A stretch of DNA of 64,000 nt from Cladopsammia gracilis (lineage: Eukaryota > Cnidaria > Anthozoa > Scleractinia > Dendrophylliidae). The translations under genes and the position numbers were made by a program. Positions 27,761 through 38,995 of the stretch are shown one piece after another. Location of the stretch: the NCBI GenBank assembly GCA_022457155.1, contig JAJGOT010000003.1, positions 300,001 through 364,000 of the forward strand, written 5' to 3'. Numbering within the stretch: the stretch's first letter is position 1; each line of letters starts with the position of its first letter. A model generated the notes under the pieces. It was not told where the DNA came from. It searched no databases and saw nothing but the letters and a program-made list of their open reading frames with translations.

Positions 27761-29714
27761 CGGGACTCTGTAAAACGCGGATCCGGACGGCGGATCCGGA
27801 CGGCGGATGCGGACGGCGGACGGCGGACGGCGGACGGCGGATGCGGACGGCGGAAAATAATAAATCAATAAAATAAATCAATAAATGTATAATGTAAAAA
27901 AGGAAATAAATTAATGAGATAATTTGATAAGAAAAATTAAGAAAGAAAAAATAAAAATAAAATCACTATTAGTCGAGACATTTTCGAATCACTGTCGGAA
28001 ATCAATCGGAAGTCTTCGGTACTCATCGGAATTTTTCGGAAAATGATCAGAAACGTTCGAAAATTGCAGAAATTACATTTCATTCTCCGCGCATTCGTGT
28101 ATTAAAATCTGTATCTATTTATGCGTGAGCTTATGTACGAGTTTATTCTTTAATTAAAGGAATGACTTAAGATGAAAGTAATTAAGTTCATTTAAGACAA
28201 TGTTCGGAAAATTTTCAGAAATCTTTGAAAAATGCTTGGAAATTTTCGGAGAATTTGCAGAAATCTTATATGCGCACTATAAATGTATTAATGTCTATAT
28301 CTTTTTTATTCGTGATTTTATACTATCAAGGAATGACTAATTAAGAATTGGTTCATGCTTAGCGTGCGTCTATCGAGTTATCGATACACGGAAGTTAGTT
28401 ACACGGAAGGTTGGAAAGCACGAGAGAAGTGTTAGAGTTGCTCGAGGTTGAAAATGTTCCTAAACATTGTTTGAAGCGGATTTGAACCGAAAAAATCTCA
28501 CTACGCGGCTGTAGGAACTTAAAGGAGCAAGTTTTTATTATGGTATAGCAAGGAAATTCGCCCAATCTAATTCAATAGCACGAGCGTACATTTATTCAAC
28601 AATTGTTTTAGTGTAAATCTGCTAGACGTTCAAAACTTAACAAATACTCTTCACAGACACTTCGAAAACGCGAAGAAGCGGGCGCCATTAGGCTATTCAC
28701 TCGACTCACTTTGTACTTAACAATTAGATGATGAGCTCGAGCTTTCTATCGAGTGATACTTGATGAGGGCGAAGCGGATCTGGTCGGTTCGCCTTCGAAA
28801 TCTTGGCACTCCCGCCAAAAAATTCCCTCGCCTATCAACCTCGAGCAACTCTTAAGCCTGGTTTCCGGATCGCTACGATCGCAAAGATCGCTGAAAAGAC
28901 GTTCAGCGCTTGTAGCGAAATGAACTAAACCACTCTCCATACTTTCAACACAATCGCAACGATCGCTGGAGAGTGGCTTACTCCCTTTCGCTACAAGCGC
29001 TGATCGTTTTTTCAGCGAGAGCAACTATCGTAGCGATCATATGGAAACCAGGCTTCGGCTTCTCTCGTGCTCTCCAAACTTCAGGCGTGCATCCATTGAC
29101 TCGATAGACCCACGCTAAGCATGAACCAATTCTTAATTAGTCATTCCTTGTAGTATAAAATCACGAAGAAAAAAGATATAGACATTAATACATTGGTGCG
29201 CAAATAAGATTTCTGCAAATTCCGAAAATTTCCGAGCGTTTTTCGAAGATTTCGGAAAATTTTCCGAACTTAGTTTCATCTTAAGTCATTCCATTAATCA
29301 AAGAATAAACTCGTATATATGCTCACGAATAAATAGACATAGATAATAATACACGAATGCGGGGAGAATGGAATATGAAATATTATATTAACAACACAGA
29401 ATACGATTTCTACAATTTTTGAACGTTTCTGATCATTTTCCGAAAAATTCCGATGGGTATCGAAGACTTCCGACTGATTTCCGACAGTGATCCGAAAATG
29501 TCTCGACTAATAGTGATTTTTCTATCTTTCTTAACTTTTTCTTATTAATTTATCTCATTAATTTATTTCATTTTGTCATTTTTATTGATTTATTTTTATT
29601 GATTTATTATTTTCCGCGTCCGCCGTCCGCCACCCGCTGTCCGCCGTCCGCCGTCCGCCGTCCGTCGTCCGCCGTCCGCATCTGCCGTCCGGATCCGCGT
29701 TTTACAGAGTCCCG
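27761..29714. mobile_element. 1.95-kb inverted-repeat element with 8-bp target duplication and subterminal 7-mers
   Basis: CGGGACTCTGTAAAACGCGG at the left is mirrored exactly at the right. GTCAATCG flanks both ends (27753-27760, 29715-29722). Just inside both ends are arrays of CGGCGGA/TCCGCCG. The arms pair imperfectly for hundreds of bases (CTGTCGGAAATCAATCGGAA against the right side). There is no transposase. An 8-bp duplication suits a hAT-class mobiliser. Confidence 0.88.
28853..29056. repeat. MITE nested inside the 27761-29714 element
   Basis: AAGCCTGGTTTCC at the left and GGAAACCAGGCTT at the right, with inner inverted GATCGCTACGATCG-type blocks. It interrupts the right arm. The left arm near 28425-28440 gives the uninterrupted partner. 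Confidence 0.82.
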
Positions 29715-29784
29715 GTCAATCGCAGCAGTTGCAGACAATCCAATGAACCAATCATGTAGCCGGAACCAGAGTAACGTCTTTGGA

Positions 29785-30150
29785 TGAAATCCTACAGTGT
29801 GACCATTCAAATATTAATGAAACCTACTGAGCAGTACTTTTCTGTGGTACTGTTTATTATGCTGTACAAGGTGGTTCTAACTTTTGAGTCTATGGATGAA
29901 ATCCTAGAGTGTGACCATTCAAATGAAAGCTACTGAGCAGTACTTTCCTGTGGTACTGTTTATTATGCTGTACAAGGTGGTTCTAACTTTTGAGTCTGTG
30001 AATGAAATCCTAAAGTGTGACCATTCATATTAAAGCTACTGAGCAGTACACTGTACTTTCCTGTGGTACGATACTGTTTATTATGCTGTACAAGGTGGTT
30101 CTAACTTTTCAGTCTATGGATGAAATCCTTAAGTGTAACCGTTGAAGTGA
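29785..30150 (+). repeat. 107-bp satellite, about 3.5 units
   Basis: Same units as 25165-25570, within copy B of the duplication. One unit carries a small internal duplication (CAGTACACTGTACTTTCC). Confidence 0.9.
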
Positions 30151-31031
30151 ACCGCCGCTCTTGCGCAATAATCAATCTATTTGCCACTGCCGGTTTTTCT
30201 TGAATATATTTTTCATCTTGACCACTAGCGAGTAAAAATGTAAAACGAAAAACGCTGTGAGTATCTCAACTTGAAGAGTTTCGGCTAAACGTTCTGTTTA
30301 ATCCAGAAAAAGTCGATTAACATAGGCGTACGTTGCCTAAGAAAAGGGAAGATTTCATTAAAAACATCAAGGCACAGCAAAACTGATTTATCATCAGCGA
30401 ACAGAAGAAGAGAATTAAGATGACTACTAACGGAAGATAGTCGCTCACGACAAATCGTAGTGTTACTACAGCGTCTGACAGCAAGAGAACTGATACAAAC
30501 GAGAATTCACGAGGGTAGTCAGATTGGTCGCTTTGAGCGATTCAATTATATGCAATTAAGTTATTCAATTCCTCATAACAGCCCTAAAGCAGAAATGCGC
30601 GTGCCTTTCTCGTGACATTTTATCGTAAACTACCGCGTATAAAACAAGAAATGAATGCGCAAATTTGGAAATCATGTTGAACTTTTTATTTTTTGGCATG
30701 ACGCAAAACGATCGAAACATAATAAAATCAAGAATAAAATTGAAATGATCATATCACTTACCAGTTTACGCGACGTCTGTGGCGGACATTCAGAACGACT
30801 TTTCAGTATTTAAAATTCGCAACGTAACTGTACTTCGCAGACAACATTATCAGATGGCATTATATAAAATAAATTTGGATTATAGATGCTTTTTATGCCG
30901 TCCTGACCTGGTGACATGATTTACACAAAGCCAATTAAATTTTAACACTTGTGGGAGCGGACGGAAAGGAAAACAAATCATGGTTTACCTGATTTGATGT
31001 TAAATAAATTCATCATTAAAAAACACAATGG
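30151..31031. other. Intergenic, nothing assigned
   Basis: AT-rich sequence with no convincing frame, RNA gene or repeat structure. Confidence 0.5.
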
Positions 31032-31417
31032 CCGGGGGGGGGGGGAGTGTTCAACAGACGCCGGACCGCTCAAACCCTGACTCTATTTAAGACACAACGC
31101 TCTGATTTTCCTCACCCTGTTTAAGACAGAATTCCGATTTTTTGAGGATCCCGTCTAAGACACTTAAAAATTGTCCCACTGGCTTTGTTGTCTACGGAAG
31201 TCGATGGAAGTCGGCGCCAATATATTCGCTTGTGGTGAAGTTTCTTTAAATTAATATAACTTATTCTGTAAAGACATTAGTCCAAGTAAAAATAACCCAT
31301 TTAAGACAAAAATTGATGAAATCGATGTCCCGTTCAAGAAAAAAACTCGGAAAAGAATACCCTGTCGTCGGGCCGACAGGGTATTCTGTCGGAGGAGTAC
31401 TCTCCCCCCCCCCCCGG
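31032..31417. repeat. MITE with poly-G/poly-C ends
   Basis: A CCGG-plus-G-run followed by AGTGTT at the left faces AGTACTCTC and a C-run ending CCGG at the right. TTTAAGACA-type words repeat inside. Confidence 0.65.
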
Positions 31418-32740
31418 AACATTGGTTATATATTTTTCAACAATTCTACAAGAGAAATCGATCTGTGAACTTTAAAATGTCCCCAATTTTGTTTACCGTA
31501 TTTTCGTAGGACGAAGAAAAATAGTTATCTTCACTATACTACGTAAAAACTCTTATCTCTTACTCTAAAACCAGAATTTTATCAATCTGCCTCGTTATTC
31601 CATCAGATCTTCACCGTTGGAGTAATTATATTATTTCATGGTCCCACAACGTATATTAAAAATTACATATTATACATTAAAGCGTGGTTATTTTACACGT
31701 GGTAGGTCTAGGAAAAAAAAAACATTCTTGGAAACTTTGGTTATATTCCATATGTCCTTTGACTCCAATTAATTTTTCTTTCAATCATTCCTACTTAACT
31801 AAGGATATCAATTAGGTTACAATTTGGTAAATGCAGCTATACTTGTACGGCTTTTTCCTTAAAAGGAGTATTTATCGATAACGTTTTTGTTTAAACGCTT
31901 CGGTCTGTTAGGTCTTCGTCTCGTTTTGTGAACTTACAAGACTGTGAATAAAATCCTTCAAAGTGTGTATTTGGACAAGGAATTGTTCCTTTTCGTTTTT
32001 TTTTTTTTCAAATTTGTCAATATTGTTCTTTAGCAATGCGCCTTTGATACAATCTTTTATCTTTTTAACATTGACTTAATAAAAACACTATCGAATACTG
32101 CGAGTGCTTCGCAAAACCTCAACAGAAAAACTCGGTCCAATTTGAATATGAAATGAATATTCTTCGACTATCGTGTCTTTTGCCGACCACATAAACCATA
32201 TTTATTTTCGCGAGTTTTATTATGTCTGAAAATTTATCTACTGTTTACATTTTAGCTAGAAATGGCACAATTCAGCAGTCTTTTCGGAAAAGATTCGTTA
32301 CATATGGTTAAAACTGTCAATATTTGTTGAGTCCAAAAATCTTCTGATTACAAAACTCTTTGTCTGGTGCGTTGGATAATGTTACACCTTTGTTAGACCA
32401 TTATTAAACTGGCATAATACACCGGAGCCGGGAAAACAAATCTGGATTATTCCTGACAGTAAACTTAAAACTTGTAACTTTACAAAGAAGAGCTTACGCC
32501 AAGAACTGTATAAATTTTATGCCCAATAAAATAAATACTATTATTTATGTAAGCTAATTAAAATGGGACGCAAGCAAAAAAAGAATATGTCGATCAAAGA
32601 CATATGACTATTAAATCCTAAATTAGTATGCAGTTTACTGATAGCCTTCGTGCCATAATTGGATCACATTGAGGTTTTTTCTGATTCATAAATTCAAAAC
32701 CAGTTATTAATCTCTGTGAAAATTATTCTTTCACTGCCAG
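31418..32740. other. Intergenic, nothing assigned
   Basis: AT-rich sequence. I see no gene, RNA or clear repeat. Confidence 0.45.
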
Positions 32741-32744
32741 GGTT

Positions 32745-33360
32745 CATGTAATGCCAGTAATGCGTCTTCAACTTTTAAGTTTATAGGGAAAAAAACATAA
32801 TGAATTGTGGCCATTCAATGAACTCTATTGTGTAGCACAAGGTGGTTGTAATTTTTTAGTATATGGATCAAATCCTAGAGGGTGACCAATCAAGCGAAAT
32901 CTTTTGATTGCTATTTTCCTGTCTTGGTGTCATTTATTATCCTGTTGACGTTTGAGTCAACGGATGGAATCCTTAACCCTATAAGCTCTAAGAGTGATCA
33001 GCATCAAATTTCTTCTTATAATATCAATGCCTTATCAATCAAAAAGGTCATGAGAATTAAGGACATGATCACACAAGATCAAGTCTCTTGAAATCTAAAC
33101 AATTTATCCTCAATACTTCTATAGGAAATGTATAGGGACAAGAAGTGAGAATTTAAATTTTGATGTTAGGGCTTAAAGGGTTAAGGAATGATCATTCAAA
33201 CGAAACTATAGAGCAATGCTTTCATGTGGTAGAGCTTATCACGCTGTACCTGGTGGTTGTAACTTTTAGTCTGTAATGAAACCCTACTGAGCAGTACTTT
33301 CCTGTGGTACAACAGTTTATTATGCTGTACAAGGTGGTTCTAACTTTTGAGTCTATGGCA
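32745..33360 (+). repeat. Diverged 107-bp satellite units, interrupted
   Basis: GGTGGTTGTAATTTTTTAG, AAATCCTAGAGGGTGACC and, further on, TACTTTCCTGTGGTAC match the 107-bp family. The array is interrupted by the MITE at 32977-33180. Confidence 0.75.
32977..33180. mobile_element. 204-bp MITE at a TTAA target
   Basis: CCCTATAAGCTCTAAG at the left and GGGCTTAAAGGG at the right, flanked by TTAA at 32973-32976 and 33181-33184. It splits a 107-bp unit, whose halves GGAATCC and GGAATGATCATTCAAAC rejoin. Confidence 0.85.
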
Positions 33361-33770
33361 CCGTTGCTGTTAACCCAACATGCCTTCATCCAAAACAAGT
33401 TGCATTGTTAATCCAATATTTTCTCGCTTCCAATGGATTATTATCCATTATTCTAACACAGAATTGTAAATTAGTAATGAATAAAGGGGTAAGTTTGTAA
33501 AGAAACTATGGTGTTGTCGGTGGGGGAGCCTGGGGGTGGGGGTGGGGTTCTCCCTATAATGGGCTATAAGGGGATGACTTCTGTAACAATGCAAGGACCA
33601 CTTGAAAAAACAGTAACAAAATGTAGCTGGATCTTTGTGCAGATCAGGCTTCAGCTTTCTTAGCCCCTGATGAAGGTTAGTTTTGTCTAACCGAAACATT
33701 GGGCAAAAATTATTAAAAGAGATCGAACGAATTTGCTGTCTGATCAGCCTTGCATGTTAAAGTTTTTTTA

Positions 33771-34706
33771 TACGGGGATGCTCCGCCCGAAAGGGGTACT
33801 TTTTTAGGCTGGAGGTATTAAAAGGGTAGAGATTTCACGAGTTTAAGCACAGGAAAAGGTAGGGAAAACCGCCATTTAGGTATATAAGAAAGGCTTTTCA
33901 AAATATCTCAAACAGAGGCACGTAACGGCCAATTCATGTATAGTAAAGAGATGCAGTGTTTCTTCTGTGGGTATATGAAAGGTATAGTAAAGAGATACAG
34001 TGTTCCTTCTGTAGGTATATGAAAGGTATAGTAAAGAGATACAGTGTTTCTTCTGTAGGTATATGAAAGGTATAGTAAAGAGATACAGTGTTCCTTCTGT
34101 GGGTATATGAAAGGTATAGTAAAGAGATACAGTGTTCCTTCTGTAGGTATATGAAAGGTATAGTAAAGAGATACAGTGTTCCTTCTGTAGGTATATGAAA
34201 GGTATAGTAAAGAGATACAGTGTTCCTTCTGTAGGTATATGAAAGGTATAGTAAAGAGATACAGTGTTCCTTCTGTAGGTATATGAAAGGTATAGTAAAG
34301 AGATACAGTGTTTCTTCTGTAGGTATATGAAAGGTATAGTAAAGAGATACAGTGTTCCTTCTGTAGGTATATGAAAGGTATAGTAAAGAGATACAGTGTT
34401 CCTTCTGTAGGTATATGAAAGGTATAGTAAAGAGATACAGTGTTCCTTCTGTAGGTATATGAAAGGTATAGTAAAGAGATACAGTGTTTCTTCTGTAGGT
34501 ATATGAAAGGTATAGTAAAGAGATACAGTGTTTCTTCTGTAGGTATATGAAAGGTATAGTAAAGAGATGCAGTGTTTCTTCTGTTAAAGCTGGTATATGA
34601 AAGGGGAACCATTTTCTATGGAAGGTATATGAAAGGTTTACCTTTTCTGTCAAAAACGGTACATAAAGGGGGAAGGGTTTGGACCTCGGGGCGGAGCATC
34701 CCTGTA
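33771..34706. mobile_element. Inverted-terminus element filled by a minisatellite
   Basis: TACGGGGATGCTCCGCCC at 33771 and GGGCGGAGCATCCCTGTA at 34689-34706 are inverted. Most of the interior is the 44-bp tandem array at 33938-34583. Confidence 0.85.
33938..34583. repeat. 44-bp minisatellite, about 15 copies
   Basis: Units read GGTATATGAAAGGTATAGTA then AAGAGATACAGTGTTCCTTC and TGTA, with few variants. No stop occurs on the minus strand in two of the frames, which yields long artificial repeat proteins of 234 and 273 residues. Confidence 0.97.
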
Positions 34707-35126
34707 CAAAACTTTGTTGAGTACCCCCCACCCCCCGGGTGGGGGAGTGAAACACGAAAGTTTGGTTTCATCAACTGGGTTGATTATGTAAATTATAATT
34801 TAACACATTGATACACTGCCCAAATATGGTCAAAAAGTTATCGATATACGCTATGTTTACATGACGTATATCCAACGATGAAGGCAAATTTCGCATTTTG
34901 ACAAGAGAATGCAAAAATGACGGACCGGCCTCGATATTTTTTCTTCAAACTGTGCTTTGTTATCAATATGTTGAATTATAAAACTATTACAATTAAGCTC
35001 AAGCTTGCGTGATATAGCCTAATTTTAGCCGACTCGGTCTACGGTCTCGTCGGCTAAGAAGTAAGAATTAGGCGATATCATACGCGCTTTCGCGCTATAC
35101 TTGTAGTTAATTGTCCACCGTAAAGA

Positions 35127-35174
35127 GATTCAAAAGCTGGCGTTTCCAGCGCTAGCCCTTCGTCAGAGCGAATC
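35127..35174 (-). ncRNA. Degraded hammerhead ribozyme motif
   Basis: Minus strand: GAUUC-GCU (stem I), CUGACGA core, a stem II region GGGCUAGCGCUG, GAAAC, then GCC where GUC is expected, AGC-UUUU-GAAUC (stem I 3'). The core is intact, but the cleavage-site U has become C and stem II pairs poorly. Confidence 0.6.
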
Positions 35175-35299
35175 CTGAAACGTCAGCTTTTAAATCTCTG
35201 TCGGTGGACAATTTACAGTAGTACCTTATCAACTCAAACCAAACTTTCGTGTAATTATTGATGTTTTCCTTTTAAGAGTCCGATGCAAATTCGTCATAA

Positions 35300-35730
35300 A
35301 TAATGCCGCATTTCCTCGATTAAACGCCTCCTTTCATATTAACGCCCCTCTCAAAGACGAAGACGGCGTCTTTGTGAACGTCCCCTAGAAGGAACGTTTA
35401 TTTAGTCCACTTAAGTCAGTAGTAGTAGGATGCAGAATGTGGTATAATTGACTTTTTGCACTTTAAAGCGTCAATGAACTTATGAAGTTGTGTACAGTTA
35501 CTTGTTTTTGTTCATCGTGTTGGTGTGAAGTAATAGCTTTCTTTATCTTCTAAATTTTGTGCACACGATTGATTTTCATAAATCACTTTTTATAGTAACA
35601 CCAGATGGTATTTTCAATTCCTAAAATAACACCCGAAAAATAACTCCCGGTTAAGATTAAACACCTCTCTCGAATAAACGCTCCCTTTTTATTTGCCAAG
35701 TTTGTAATAAACGTCCTGGGCGGTCAATTG
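35300..35730. repeat. AAACGCCTCC/AACGTCCTGGGCGG repeat pieces
   Basis: GATTAAACGCCTCC, TTAACGCCCCTCTC, AAACACCTCTCTCG and AATAAACGCTCCC, then TCAATTGAGTAAATGCGG, are spaced words of a decayed terminal-repeat element. Exact ends are not found. Confidence 0.4.
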
Positions 35731-36214
35731 AGTAAATGCGGTAAAAGCAGTAGATACTCGTTCCCAGGGTCTCTGTTCTTCTCGCCCCAACTTTTCTTGC
35801 AACGAACAGATACATACTTCCGATTTGTTGCCGGAAAGGATAACATGACATGTACAATCCAAATCACTTTGAATTGAAAGTGAAAACCCTTGGCGAAAAA
35901 GTTCTATGAGTAACTATTTGTTTAATCCACGGTTTTGGCGAGCTAGGCACAATTGTTCTAATGTCAACGCCGGGAAAAACTGACGCGTACAGCTAGAGTC
36001 TAGCTGGCTTGTACCGCGCACGATATAGCGAGCACACCATGATTTGAGCTTTCATCGCTGAGACATCTACCACAGTTTGCTAGTGCAGACGTTAAGCATA
36101 TAAATGATTGCCTTAATTATGACTTAAAGTAATGAGTACACATGGTAATCAGCTAAGCTAACAAGCTTACTCTGAATTTAACAAAAACTGAGTTTATACT
36201 TATTGCATCAAGGC

Positions 36215-36478
36215 AGAAGTTATCGCAATTTTCAGAAAGTCCTTCTCTTAGTTTATATCGGCGAGACTGGAAGACCTATGCAAGACAGAATAAAAGAGCA
36301 TGACCGAGACATCCGATTCGCCCGTACCCAGACCTCCGCCGTTTCAGAGAACGCCAACAACACCGGACACCACCCGCTTTGGAATGAAGTAAAGTTTATT
36401 GATCGTGATCCTCATTGGTACACACGCAGGGTCAAAGAGGCGATCCACATAAGACTTAACCCTAACAACATCAACAGG

Positions 36479-36531
<53 letters not shown>

Positions 36532-36655
36532 CAACAGGAGAGCCGTACGACTACGGACCGCCGAGGGAAAAATTCGCCGAAACAACGAGGATCAAAATGC
36601 GCCAGTCACAGCTGTTGAAAACCAACCAATCACAGCAGAGCATCGTGCTTCATAA
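36215..36655 (+). pseudogene. Penelope-like element, GIY-YIG endonuclease end
   Basis: The frame reads VYIGETGRPMQDRIKEHDRD, then FIDRDPHWYTRRVKEAIHIR and SGIEIPEAWMPTIKKHN, the C-terminal GIY-YIG nuclease region of Penelope-like retroelements. The reverse transcriptase and the first (GIY) half are missing, so it is 5'-truncated. The remaining frame is open to its stop. Confidence 0.88.
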
Positions 36656-36669
36656 GGTGACGCGTAACC

Positions 36670-36740
36670 AGTCGACCCCATCGCCTGAAGAAGACTAGCA
36701 ATATGCAGTCGAAACGTCGCGATCCACATCGGAAGTGACT
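36670..36740 (+). ncRNA. Hammerhead ribozyme motif downstream of Penelope ORF
   Basis: In order: AGUC and AUCGC (stem I 5'), CUGAAGA (36685-36691), stem II GACU/AGUC closing a 10-nt loop, GAAA (36711-36714), a C-G minimal stem III, cleavage after GUC at 36718, GCGAU (36719-36723) and GACU (stem I 3'). All core bases and both stem I segments pair. It starts 15 bp after the endonuclease stop, as expected for this class. Confidence 0.78.
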
Positions 36741-36745
36741 ACATC

Positions 36746-37352
36746 GTGAGACAAACGAAAAATACTTCTTTACTAAATAATAACGCTGTAGAACAAGTAG
36801 CATCAGTTAAATCCCTTGGAGTCTACATCGACCAAACTTTAAGTTGGGGATGCCATATTGAAAATGTCTGTAAAAAGATTGCTTCCGTCATTGGTGCAAT
36901 TAAACGAATACGGCATCTTATCCCATTTAATATTTTAATCAAAGTTTATAATTGCCTTGTTTAGCCTCACTTTGATTGTTGCAGTGTGATGTGGGGAAAC
37001 TGTAACAAGGACCTTTCTGAAAAGTTTCAAAGGCTTCATAATCGCGCAGCCCGCATTTTAATGTCTGCGAGCCATGATAGTAATTTGGATGATCTGTTCC
37101 GGGCATTAGGGTGGCGTAAACTCTGAACTCTGTCATCAAAGATAAGAAAAGAAATCTATCATGATCTATAAGACCTTACATGGGATAACACCAGAATATC
37201 TACGATCAAGATTTGTTTATCGCGACAACGCGAATGCTTATCAAGTTGTTTACCGAAAACAAACTAGTTCTGCCTCAACCTCGCACTGATTATCTGAAGC
37301 CCGGATGTTTTTCGTACAATGGAGATCAGTTGTGGAACAGCTTACCCACAGT
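36746..37352 (+). pseudogene. LINE reverse-transcriptase C-terminal fragment (CR1/L2/Jockey group)
   Basis: VKSLGVYIDQTLSWGCHIEN, IRHLIPFNILIKVYN, then after a stop CCSVMWGNCNKDLSEKFQRL and DDLFRALGWRKL; in a shifted frame YKTLHGITPEYLRSRFVYRD and later LPQPRTDYLK and LWNSLP. This is the thumb and C-terminal part of such LINEs. Stops and frameshifts make it dead. Confidence 0.88.
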
Positions 37353-37832
37353 TTGTATGTTGTACCTCTTATTTGTAGTTAGGAAGATAGGTAGCTAGCT
37401 GATTATGAGAAATAAGCTGATGGAAATACCGTGTATAAATAATGCACAATTATCTATTACGGGGCTATTACCACAGCATGCCACTCTGATATTACTTTGT
37501 GAATATCAAAAACTAACCATTTACTATTAGCATTCACTGCTTTTGTAGTACTCGAGTCTCGACATAAATTTCAAATATTTTGGTACTAAAACAGAACGAA
37601 AGAATCGAGATATATTGCATCGAAACGTGTTGAAAATAAATCTGAACAGAAAACAATAACAACAACTACAACATCAACGACAACAAAATAGTGCAGACAG
37701 CATGAAAATCACCCACCAAAAACATTTCTAACCTGTTTTTGCGGCAGATTGGTCTTTGAGGCTTTGTCGCGGGCAGTGTTTGCATACGTTAGATGTCTTT
37801 TCTTGTACAAGGAATGATTCTATGCAACCAAC

Positions 37833-38000
37833 TGACAGAGAATGGATACGTCAACAGGTTAATACATCATTTAGATTATGTACATTATCAGAGGGTATAT
37901 TGACATAGCATAAAACTTTGAGGTTACGATTTTTTGAGACGCAAAATATCAGCAACAAATCGCATGAATTCCGAAAGTCGCCCCGTAATCCTTTCAGAAA
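37833..38000. repeat. Direct duplication, left copy
   Basis: ATATTGACATAGCATAAAAC, TTTGAGGTTACGATTTTT and CAAAATATCAGCAACAA recur at 38310-38400. Confidence 0.8.
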
Positions 38001-38045
38001 ACATTTTTAAATGCCAATTCTTTAATCACCTATGTCATACATGAA

Positions 38046-38160
38046 CCTATGGCTTGCCACGTGGTTAGAGCATCTGACCGGTGAGTGGAAGGTCGTAGGT
38101 TCAATTCCCGCCATGACATGGTGAACATTACATCTTTCTCAATACCTTAATTTTTGCCAA
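38046..38160 (+). mobile_element. tRNA-derived SINE between duplicated flanks
   Basis: Box A GTGGTTAGAGCATC, then GACCGGTGAGTGGAAGGTCG and box B GGTTCAATTCCCGCC; the tail TGACATGGTGAACATTACAT is shared with the SINE ending near 55790. Confidence 0.82.
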
Positions 38161-38196
38161 AGAGAATAGACTCAAAAAGTAAAATGAATTTTTTAA

Positions 38197-38415
38197 CGAA
38201 CTGACAAAGAATGACTGCGTCAACAAGTTAATACATTATTTACATTTTCGAGAATCTTACTGAGATAATAATACTAATACTATAATGGGCAGATTACTAT
38301 ATTTTTGGACTAATAAGAGAGTGTATTGACATAGCATAAAACTTTGAGGTTACCGATTTTTGAAGCGCAAAATACCAGCAACAATTCCGGAGGTCGCCCC
38401 TAACCCTTTCTCAAA
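38197..38415. repeat. Direct duplication, right copy
   Basis: Repeats the 37833-38000 block with an extra AT-rich stretch of about 60 bp. The SINE lies between the copies. Confidence 0.78.
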
Positions 38416-38487
38416 ATAATTTGCAACTATGACCACCTCCTTGTACCACGGTGAAGGTATTAGTTTGCTTGTACGTCAGAGTGTTAT

Positions 38488-38895
38488 GGCCCTGTCACAC
38501 TATTGCGTATCGTACTAGCGTATGCCAGCGAAATGAAAAATATCACTCATACGCTGGTATACGCTGACATACGCTAGGAGTACGTTAGGCATAGGTTGTA
38601 TACGTTTCAAGCACGGTCGCATACAGTGGCATACGCTGGCATACGGCGAGGCAGAAAAATGTTTTTAAGCATGCTTAAAAATTTTGTGCGTATTCGGACG
38701 TATGGTCTATACGCTAAGGATACGCTAGGCATACGCTGAATACGCGAGAGTTACGCTAGAGGTACGTTACTCATAGGTCAAGTACGCTGGTCATACGCTG
38801 TATTTTCAAGGGAATTTTGTGCGTATGAAAATTATTTTATGAATTTTCATACGCAACTCATACGTTTCTTTAATACGCAATAGTGTGACAGGGCC
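38488..38895. mobile_element. 408-bp MITE, family B copy 1
   Basis: GGCCCTGTCACACTATTGCG at the left and its inverse complement at the right. The interior is largely (C)ATACGCTGG-type words. Copy 2 at 49854-50259 is in the opposite orientation. Confidence 0.93.
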
Positions 38896-38995
38896 TTTAA
38901 AAACAATAAGCATCATGTTTCAGTTGCCTGAAAACACCATATTTTAGGTTATTGAAACATGATTTTATGCTCTAAAAATATATGAAGATCTCCGG

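Larger units (their letters stand above)
26397..30145. repeat. Segmental duplication, copy B
   Basis: Counterpart of 22182-25570. Copy-specific insertions are the hAT-like MITE at 27037-27212 and the large element at 27761-29714. Confidence 0.9.

Noticed and set aside
33908..34755. Open frames of 234 and 273 codons on the minus strand
   Set aside because: They are translations of the 44-bp minisatellite; 44 is not a multiple of three, so the same peptide pieces cycle through frames. No start context or domain.
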